NCBI RefSeq assembly: GCF_001905125.1
Contig: NZ_LWLE01000006.1
Span: forward strand, 161,540 to 225,539
Direction: 5' to 3'
DNA: 64,000 bases
From: Streptomyces sp. TSRI0281
GTDB lineage: Bacteria; Actinomycetota; Actinomycetes; Streptomycetales; Streptomycetaceae
The notes beneath the pieces were generated by a model. It saw nothing but the letters and a program-made list of their open reading frames with translations, did no database searches and was not told where the DNA came from. A program made the position numbers and the translations under genes. Below are positions 19,444 to 24,816 of the stretch, piece after piece (positions within the stretch are counted from its first letter, which is position 1; the number at the start of each line of letters is the position of its first letter).

Positions 19444-20163
19444 TCATTCACCGCGCAGCTCGGCGGCGAGCGGCCCCTCGCCCACCACCTCGATCCGGCC
19501 GTCCTTGACCGCCTCCAGGACGGTCGCCTCTCCCCGCCCGAGCGCCAGACACAACTCGGCGTCGAGGGCGATCCGGACATCGGGGCGCTCGGCGGGACCG
19601 TATCCGTACACGTCCCCCACTTCCCCGTCCGCCGTCCTGCGCTCCGAACCGACCCCCGGGCCCCTTCCCGTACGGACATGGAACTCGCCCTCGTCCAGAT
19701 GGACTTCGACGACTCCGGCGTGCGTCAGGCCGTCCAGGGCGCGCAGCAGCGGCAGTGCGAACCAGTGCGCCCGTACCGCGTCGGTGGGGCGCCGCTCGTC
19801 CAGCGCGGGCGCCCCCCACTCGGCGAGAGCGGCCAGGACGGGCAGCAGGCCCCGGCCGCGCCCGGTGAGCTCGTACACGGACGCGGCGGCCGGGGGCGGG
19901 AGCCGGCGGCGTACGGCGAGGCCGCTCTGCTCCATGTCCTTGAGGCGGGAGGCCAGGACGTCGGTGCTGACGCCGGGCAGGTCGGCGTGCAGATCGGTGT
20001 AGCGGCGGGGGCCCGCCAGCAGTTCACGGACGATCAGCAGGGTCCACCGGTCGCCGACGGAGTCGAGGGCGCGGGCGGCGGCGCAGAACTGGTCGTAGCT
20101 CCGGCGGCGGACGGGGCGTGCTGCTTGCTGCTGCTGACGTGGCATGCGACGCAGTCTAGACAT
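19444..20163 (-). CDS. HxlR-type winged-helix regulator with sterol-carrier-like C-terminus
   Basis: 239 residues. Residues about 20-115 form an HxlR winged helix (ALDSVGDRWTLLIVRELLAGPRRYTDL, then the recognition-helix region GVSTDVLASRLKDMEQSGL and wing). The remaining 120 residues resemble the SCP2-like ligand domain that many actinobacterial HxlR proteins carry (VRIALDAELCLALGRGEATV near the end). The start at 20163 has GGAAAG 10 bases upstream; the internal ATG at 20145 has none. It is divergent from the aminotransferase gene, and the 68-base gap holds overlapping palindromes, so it probably regulates itself and that gene. Confidence 0.85.
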   Translation of the reverse strand: MSRLRRMPRQQQQAARPVRRRSYDQFCAAARALDSVGDRWTLLIVRELLAGPRRYTDLHADLPGVSTDVLASRLKDMEQSGLAVRRRLPPPAAASVYELTGRGRGLLPVLAALAEWGAPALDERRPTDAVRAHWFALPLLRALDGLTHAGVVEVHLDEGEFHVRTGRGPGVGSERRTADGEVGDVYGYGPAERPDVRIALDAELCLALGRGEATVLEAVKDGRIEVVGEGPLAAELRGE

Positions 20164-20176
20164 GTTGTTGGACTTT

Positions 20177-20202
20177 CCAAGCTCCAGCTTGGTAAAACCA
20201 AG
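20177..20202 (+). promoter_or_regulatory. overlapping palindromes, probable HxlR-type operator
   Basis: CCAAGCT-CC-AGCTTGG (20177-20192) shares its right arm with CTTGGT-AAA-ACCAAG (20188-20202). Three CCAAG/CTTGG half-sites thus alternate in the gap between the regulator and the aminotransferase gene, in an otherwise GC-rich background. Confidence 0.6.
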
Positions 20203-20231
20203 TATCGCAATTCGGCTCGGGGAGGCACCGC

Positions 20232-21443
20232 ATGGAGTTCCAGCAGTCCAGCAAGCTCAACGAGGTCTGTTACGAGATCCGGGGCCCGGTCATCGAGCAC
20301 GCCAACGCCCTTGAGGAGGCGGGCCACAGCGTGCTCCGCCTCAACACGGGCAATCCGGCGCTCTTCGGCTTCGAGGCACCGGAGGAGATCGTCCAGGACA
20401 TGATCCGGATGCTCCCGCAGGCCCACGGCTACACCGATTCACGCGGCATCCTCTCCGCGCGGCGCGCCGTGGCACAGCGGTACCAGGCCATGGGGCTGCC
20501 GGATGTCGGCGTGGACGACATCTTCCTCGGCAACGGGGTCTCCGAGCTCATCTCCATGTCCGTACAAGGGCTGCTGGAGGACGGCGACGAGGTCCTGATC
20601 CCGTCCCCCGACTATCCGCTGTGGACCGCGGTGGTGACGCTCGCGGGCGGTAAGGCCGTGCACTACGTCTGCGACGAGTCCGCGGACTGGAACCCGGACC
20701 TCGCCGACATGGCGTCGAAGATCACCGACCGCACCAGGGCCGTCGTGATCATCAACCCGAACAACCCGACCGGTGCCGTGTACCCGCGCGAGATCCTCGA
20801 AGGAATCCTCGATCTCGCCCGCAGACACGGGCTGATGGTGTTCGCCGACGAGATCTACGACCAGATCCTCTACGACGACGCCGTGCACCACAGTGTGGCG
20901 GCCCTCGCCCCCGACCTGGTCTGCCTCACCTTCAGCGGGCTGTCGAAGACCTACCGTGTCGCGGGATTCCGCTCGGGCTGGATGGTGGTGTCCGGGCCGA
21001 AGCAGCACGCCCGCAGCTATCTGGAGGGCCTGACCATGCTCGCCTCCATGCGGCTGTGCCCCAACGCGCCCTCGCAGTACGCCATCCAGGCGGCGCTGGG
21101 CGGCCGGCAGTCCATCCGGGAGCTGGTGGCTCCCGGCGGCAGGCTCTACGAACAGCGCAACCGGGCCTGGGAGAAGCTCAACGAGATCCCCGGCGTGTCC
21201 TGCGTGAAGCCGAAGGGCGCGCTGTACGCGTTCCCTCGCATCGACCCGAAGGTGCACCCCATCGTCGACGACGAGAAGTTCGTCCTCGATCTGCTGCTGC
21301 GCGAGAAGATCCAGGTGGTCCAGGGCACCGGTTTCAACTGGCCGCGTCCTGACCATTTCCGGATTCTGACCCTCCCGTACGCTGACGATCTTGACGCGGC
21401 GATCAGCCGCATCGGCCGCTTCCTGAACGGATACCGTCAGTGA
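20232..21443 (+). CDS. PLP-dependent aminotransferase, AlaA-like
   Basis: 403-residue fold-type I class I/II aminotransferase closest in character to glutamate-pyruvate aminotransferase AlaA (E. coli YfbQ): starts MEFQQSSKLNEVCYEIRGP, has NTGNPALFGF, the cofactor-binding INPNNPTGAVY, the ADEIYDQILYD segment and the PLP lysine in SGLSKTYRVAGFRSGW. Length equals that of AlaA (405). It makes alanine from pyruvate and glutamate. The start ATG follows GGGGAGGCACCGC. The next gene begins inside its stop codon. Confidence 0.92.
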   Translation: MEFQQSSKLNEVCYEIRGPVIEHANALEEAGHSVLRLNTGNPALFGFEAPEEIVQDMIRMLPQAHGYTDSRGILSARRAVAQRYQAMGLPDVGVDDIFLGNGVSELISMSVQGLLEDGDEVLIPSPDYPLWTAVVTLAGGKAVHYVCDESADWNPDLADMASKITDRTRAVVIINPNNPTGAVYPREILEGILDLARRHGLMVFADEIYDQILYDDAVHHSVAALAPDLVCLTFSGLSKTYRVAGFRSGWMVVSGPKQHARSYLEGLTMLASMRLCPNAPSQYAIQAALGGRQSIRELVAPGGRLYEQRNRAWEKLNEIPGVSCVKPKGALYAFPRIDPKVHPIVDDEKFVLDLLLREKIQVVQGTGFNWPRPDHFRILTLPYADDLDAAISRIGRFLNGYRQ

Positions 21444-22177
21444 CCTGCTCCTTCTGCCCGGTTCCCGTCCATACCCAGTTCGCCACCGCGGAGCTGGTGG
21501 GGCCGATCATCGAGGGCGGATTCGATCCGGCCGACGATCCGGGCTGGGCCGGCTCGGGCGCTCGGTCGCCCGCCGAGTACGCGCGCTGGGCCGGTCATCT
21601 GTGCGGGATGACCTGCCTGCGCATGGCCCTCGGCGGTGAAGCCCCCGCGGCTCCCGGCGCCCCCGTCCCTTCCTTGTTCGCCCTGCGCGACGGGGCGTTG
21701 ACGTACGGGGCGTACACCGTGGACGACGACAGCGAGATCCACGGTCTGGTCTACGCCCCGTTCGCCCAGTACGTACGGGAGACGCACGGCATCGACGCGA
21801 CGGTGCACCGGCACCTCGCTCCGGACGAGATCCTCGGGCTGCTGGACGAGGGCCGGATGGTGATGACGTCCGTGCACTACGGGATCCGGCACCCCGAGCG
21901 GCCCGCTCCCGGACGGGGCGGGCATCTGGTGCTGGTGACGTCCCGCACACCCGACGGGGACGGGGTGCACTTCCACAATCCGTCCGGGACGGACGCCGGG
22001 ACGCGGGCTGCGCAGCTGCCGCTGGCGGACTTCGAGCGCTTCTTCGCCGGTCGCGGCATTTCGCTGGGCCCCGGTCCGGTGCGGAGCATGGGAACGGGCT
22101 CGGGAACAGGCACGGGCCCCGGAACGGGAACAGGCACAGGCACGGGCCCCGGAACGGGAGCGGGCCCGGAGGCGTAG
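21440..22177 (+). CDS. C39-like cysteine-peptidase-fold protein
   Basis: 245 residues, translationally coupled to the aminotransferase through a GTGA overlap. The core resembles the peptidase C39-like family: candidate Cys in HLCGMTCLRM, candidate His in GRGGHLVLVT and an Asn in GVHFHNPSG, in papain order (Cys-His-Asn). No signal peptide or transmembrane segment is visible, so it would act in the cytoplasm. The last 35 residues are a Gly-Thr-Pro simple repeat (GTGTGPGTG) encoded by GGAACGGGAACAGGCAC-type DNA, probably an unstable disordered tail. The physiological role is unknown. Confidence 0.7.
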   Translation: MTCSFCPVPVHTQFATAELVGPIIEGGFDPADDPGWAGSGARSPAEYARWAGHLCGMTCLRMALGGEAPAAPGAPVPSLFALRDGALTYGAYTVDDDSEIHGLVYAPFAQYVRETHGIDATVHRHLAPDEILGLLDEGRMVMTSVHYGIRHPERPAPGRGGHLVLVTSRTPDGDGVHFHNPSGTDAGTRAAQLPLADFERFFAGRGISLGPGPVRSMGTGSGTGTGPGTGTGTGTGPGTGAGPEA

Positions 22178-22192
22178 CCGGCCTCCGGGCCC
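22162..22192. terminator. strong bidirectional hairpin
   Basis: A perfect 12-bp stem GGGCCCGGAGGC/GCCTCCGGGCCC (22162-22173 with 22181-22192) has a 7-base loop and spans the stop codon of the C39-like gene. It separates that gene from the minus-strand RNA locus and probably ends both transcripts. Confidence 0.75.
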
Positions 22193-22229
22193 TGTGGTTG
22201 CCGCCCATACGGCACGCCGGCACTTTTAA

Positions 22230-22338
22230 GGACCTGGGTCAGTCGTTATGTCGTCGCGTCCTGCCTTTAGACGACCGCAGATCGAAGCTCTGCGGGCCGG
22301 AGTCGAACCGGCATCTCGACGCCCTTGGGCCCAGGCCC
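22230..22338 (-). ncRNA. tRNA-mimicking Y-RNA-like RNA, element 2
   Basis: Reading 5' to 3' on the minus strand: terminal stem strand GGGCCTGGG (22338-22330); CGTCG in the anticodon-stem position (22321-22317); a T-arm GCCGG-TTCGACT-CCGGC (22312-22296); acceptor strand CCGCAGA (22295-22289); a 7-nt loop GCTTCGA; the complementary acceptor strand TCTGCGG (22281-22275); TC and a 4-bp D-arm with the TAAAGGCA loop (22272-22258); CGACG (22256-22252), which pairs with CGTCG; and CCCAGGTCC (22238-22230), which closes the terminal stem with 9 bp including one G-U. The acceptor end is capped and the anticodon end is open, the reverse of a tRNA. This matches the architecture of bacterial Y RNA (YrlA) effector modules. 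Confidence 0.8.
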
Positions 22339-22373
22339 GTTTGATCCGGCGATCGGCGGCGAATGCTGAATCT

Positions 22374-22538
22374 GGAGCAAGAGTCTGAGATTGATCGCGG
22401 TCTGCCTCTGCCTTTTGGGCTACTCCGGCCCGGACACGTACACCTGCGGGCTGTGTACGCGGGAAGTGCCGGAGGGAGGAATCGAACCTCCACTGGAACC
22501 GCGTCGTCACGACAAGCTTCAGTGTCAGCTTGCGCTCC
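22374..22538 (-). ncRNA. tRNA-mimicking Y-RNA-like RNA, element 1
   Basis: Minus strand 5' to 3': GGAGC (22538-22534); CGGTT in the anticodon-stem position (22501-22497); variable loop CCAGT; a T-arm GGAGG-TTCGATT-CCTCC (22491-22475); acceptor strand CTCCGGC plus A (22474-22467); a 37-nt linker with its own 7-bp hairpin (CGTACAC/GTGTACG); acceptor strand GCCGGAG (22429-22423, 7/7 complementary); TA and a D-arm GCC-CAAAAGGCAGA-GGC (22420-22404); A; GACCG (22402-22398), which pairs with CGGTT and continues to 7 bp; then GCTCC (22378-22374), which pairs with GGAGC, with AAG/CTT and CTGA/TCAG helices inside. Invariant tRNA positions (T54 T55 C56, A58, G18 G19) are kept. The order is circularly permuted. 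Confidence 0.78.
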
Positions 22539-22545
22539 TCGCGCA

Positions 22546-22573
22546 CCCCGGCCGTGTGTCGTGGTGGCCGGGG
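22546..22573 (-). promoter_or_regulatory. hairpin between the protein gene and RNA element 1
   Basis: The minus strand has CCCCGGCC (22573-22566), a 12-nt loop and GGCCGGGG (22553-22546), starting 13 bases after the stop codon of the upstream gene. It could attenuate read-through or mark a processing site between mRNA and RNA elements. Confidence 0.5.
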
Positions 22574-22586
22574 AATCCATGGTCGG

Positions 22587-23318
22587 TCACCCGAAGAGGT
22601 AACCGAATACCGCATCACCCACCCGCTGGTCGGTGACATCTCCGCCGTTGGCCTCCTCGCGGGCGAACTTCACGGCCTGCTGGAGCTTTTCCACCCGGTC
22701 CAGCAGTTCGTTGACGCGCCGCGCGGGAAGGGCTCCGGAGAACTTCACCGTCGTCCAGTACCCGATCGGGATGTCCTCGTAGTACACCTCGACCTGCGCC
22801 GGGTGCTTCTCGGTGGCCTCCGCCTTCACATGGTTGCGGGGCACCTTCTTCGTACGGAGCGTCCTGACCGGTTCGGTCTTCCAGGAGTCCGTCGACGGGT
22901 CCTGCGTCCACGCCTCGGAGGCGTCGAGCACGGGCAGCTTGCGGACGAAGGTGTTGATGTCGGTCAGCTGCTTCTCCAGGAAGAGCAGATACGACACCGG
23001 CACCGCACTCACCAGCACCCGTCCGTCGACCAGCACATCGGCCCGGGCCGAGCAGTTCGCCCAGTCCTTCGTGGCGGTCACGTCGAAGAGCCGGGTCAGC
23101 GTCACCGAGGTCTCCCGCAGGACGTCCTCGGCCTTGACCTGCACCAGCGTCGACTCGGGCGGAAGCTGCTCGCCCTCCTCGTCCTTCGGCTGGTAGGTCC
23201 GGGAGATCCCGGCCAGCAATCCGGCCTTCTGGAGGCCGTGATGCGCCGCCGTCAGGTCCTGATGAGCCTTGGACTTGACGCCCTTCTCCACTGCGATGAT
23301 CTGATTGAGTTTCGCCAC
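22587..23318 (-). CDS. uncharacterised conserved protein upstream of the tRNA-mimic RNAs
   Basis: 243-residue soluble protein; no signal peptide, membrane segment or familiar catalytic motif. It starts MAKLNQIIAVEKGVKSKAHQ, has a helical N-terminal third, a beta-rich middle (RADVLVDGRVLVSAVPVSYLL) and a basic stretch RTLRTKKVPRNHVKAEAT, and ends with a helix and GDAVFGYLFG. I recall similar proteins as a conserved actinobacterial domain of unknown function. The GTG start lies 7 bases after a TAGGTT -10 element, so the mRNA is probably leaderless. The two Y-RNA-like elements follow on the same strand within about 50 bases, so protein and RNAs are likely cotranscribed. An RNA-binding role is inferred from this context and the basic segment, not from homology. 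Confidence 0.75.
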   Translation of the reverse strand: MAKLNQIIAVEKGVKSKAHQDLTAAHHGLQKAGLLAGISRTYQPKDEEGEQLPPESTLVQVKAEDVLRETSVTLTRLFDVTATKDWANCSARADVLVDGRVLVSAVPVSYLLFLEKQLTDINTFVRKLPVLDASEAWTQDPSTDSWKTEPVRTLRTKKVPRNHVKAEATEKHPAQVEVYYEDIPIGYWTTVKFSGALPARRVNELLDRVEKLQQAVKFAREEANGGDVTDQRVGDAVFGYLFG

Positions 23319-23325
23319 ACGCAGG

Positions 23326-23331
23326 AACCTA
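23326..23331 (-). promoter_or_regulatory. candidate -10 element for the protein plus RNA locus
   Basis: The minus strand carries TAGGTT 7 bases before the GTG start at 23318, with TGGATC 17 bases upstream (23354-23349). It would drive a leaderless transcript through the gene and both RNA elements. The remainder of the gap to 23523 shows no feature. Confidence 0.5.
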
Positions 23332-23523
23332 GCACCGTCAACTTCGGTGATCCAAAGGGTTTTTACGGCTACGCGCCGCAGCGTTCGTACTCATCGGCAC
23401 GAGTCGTCCGGCGGTCCGCGGCAGCCGGGACCGGCGCCGCACTCGACGGCACCGACCCGGCGGCACGGACAACAGCGACACCGACCCGGCAGTCACGCAC
23501 ACCCGGGGCACGCTCGGCCGGGA

Positions 23524-24816
23524 TCAGCCACCCAGCAGGGCTTCGAGGGCGCTCACCGGGTCGGTGTCCGGGGTGGCGCGGGGCCACCAGTCGTCGGCGC
23601 CGGGGTCGGACTCGTAGCCGTACCAGCGGCCGTCGTGGCCGAAGCGGAGCTGAAGCGCGCCGCCGGGGTGGGTGAGGTGATTGCGCCAGGGCTGGAAGCG
23701 GGGGAAGTCGGCGGCGGCCAGGGCGGGGCGGGCCCGGTCGAACGGTCCGGCCGGGGGGTCCCAGGGGGTTTCCAGAACCGTGAGTCCTTCGGCATCGCCC
23801 TGACGCCAGGCGGCGACGGCGCGGGCCAGGTCGGTGGTGGTACGGCCGGTGGCGTAGGCCAGCTCCCGGTAGAGGGCCCGGGTGGTGGCGGTGAGCCCGG
23901 CGGTGGGGCGGGCAGCCGCCAGCCGGACCGCGTCCTGCCACGCGGTGAGGCCCGCGAGCGGGTCCCGGCCGGTGGTCAGCAGGCCATGGGCGCGGGCCGC
24001 CGCGTCCGTCGCGAGGTGGTCGAGGCCCAACGGGTCGCGCGCGCCCGGCAGATCCGGGTACGAGGGGGGCTGGCCCGGGTGCGGGGGGACCGGAAGGGGC
24101 AGGGGGAGCGGCGGCAGGAACCGGTCGGCCAGCGCCGCACCGGCCGCCACCGAGGGAGCGGCGGAGGCGGCGGGACGCTCACGCGCGGAGTGTTCGGCGT
24201 TCCTGCGGCCCAGCTCGTCGAGGAGCTCCCGCTCGCCCCTGCCCCGCATCAGCAGCAGGACGAACGGGTCGCTGTCGAGCAGCCTGGCCATCTGGAAGCA
24301 GAGTGCCGCGACATGTTTGCAGGGCCGCCCGTGGTCGGGGCACGAGCAGCTCGGATCGAGGTCGCCGGCGGCCGGCAGCAGCCGGGTGTCGGCCTCCTGG
24401 GCCGTCTCGGCCAGGGAGTGCGGCATCTCCTTGGCCAGCAGCGCGGACAGATGCCCGGGGCGAGCGGCGACCGCGTCGAGGAGGGCGTCCCACCCGGTGT
24501 CCGTGAAGGTGCGCAGGCGCAGTTCGGCACGGTACGGGCGGGGGCGGCTGCCGTGGACATAGGCGACGACGCGGCCGGGGGTGACGGTGATCGCGGCGAC
24601 ATGGCCGCCGTCCGCGTACGTACGGCCGCGGGTGAGCCGCGCCTCGTCCATCGACAGGGACTCCAGGGCGGCCACCCAGGCACGTCCCCACCAGCTGTCC
24701 GCGAAGGGCTCCCCGTCGGCGGACGTGCGGGCGGGCACCGCTTCGAAGGTCCGTCGTAGATCGTCGGGGCCCGGCCGGGACCGGGGCGCCGTGCGCGGCG
24801 CGGGGCGGGGGCTCAC
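23524..24816 (-). CDS. SWIM zinc-finger protein
   Basis: 430 residues. The SWIM signature CxCxnCxH is visible as CSCPDHGRPCKHVAALC around residues 155-170, a zinc-binding domain for DNA or protein contacts. The N-terminal part (DSWWGRAWVAALES, RGRTYADGGHV) is the conserved region found in actinobacterial SWIM proteins; the C-terminal part is Pro-rich then helical and ends YGYESDPGADDWW. It begins with a GTG inside the stop of the SNF2-family gene (GTGA overlap), so the two are translated together and probably act together. A function in DNA repair is suggested by the operon promoter but not shown. Confidence 0.9.
   Translation of the reverse strand: MSPRPAPRTAPRSRPGPDDLRRTFEAVPARTSADGEPFADSWWGRAWVAALESLSMDEARLTRGRTYADGGHVAAITVTPGRVVAYVHGSRPRPYRAELRLRTFTDTGWDALLDAVAARPGHLSALLAKEMPHSLAETAQEADTRLLPAAGDLDPSCSCPDHGRPCKHVAALCFQMARLLDSDPFVLLLMRGRGERELLDELGRRNAEHSARERPAASAAPSVAAGAALADRFLPPLPLPLPVPPHPGQPPSYPDLPGARDPLGLDHLATDAAARAHGLLTTGRDPLAGLTAWQDAVRLAAARPTAGLTATTRALYRELAYATGRTTTDLARAVAAWRQGDAEGLTVLETPWDPPAGPFDRARPALAAADFPRFQPWRNHLTHPGGALQLRFGHDGRWYGYESDPGADDWWPRATPDTDPVSALEALLGG

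Noticed and set aside
22230..22538. Two-piece (permuted) tmRNA
   Set aside because: Permuted topology fits, but there is no tag reading frame or tmRNA-like 5' conserved sequence, there are two units, and one-piece ssrA is the known form in Streptomyces.
22467..22553. Element 1 read as an ordinary, non-permuted class II tRNA starting GCCGGGG
   Set aside because: The acceptor pairs with one G-U, but the would-be D-arm lacks the GG loop pattern and the anticodon arm would have an 8-base loop without U33. The permuted fold gives perfect acceptor pairing and a canonical D-arm.
22226..22639. 137-codon minus-strand open frame across the RNA locus
   Set aside because: It reads through both T-arms and D-arms (AGVAQKAEADRD is the translation of D-arm sequence) and overlaps the end of the real gene. 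tRNA-like structure explains the region better than a protein.
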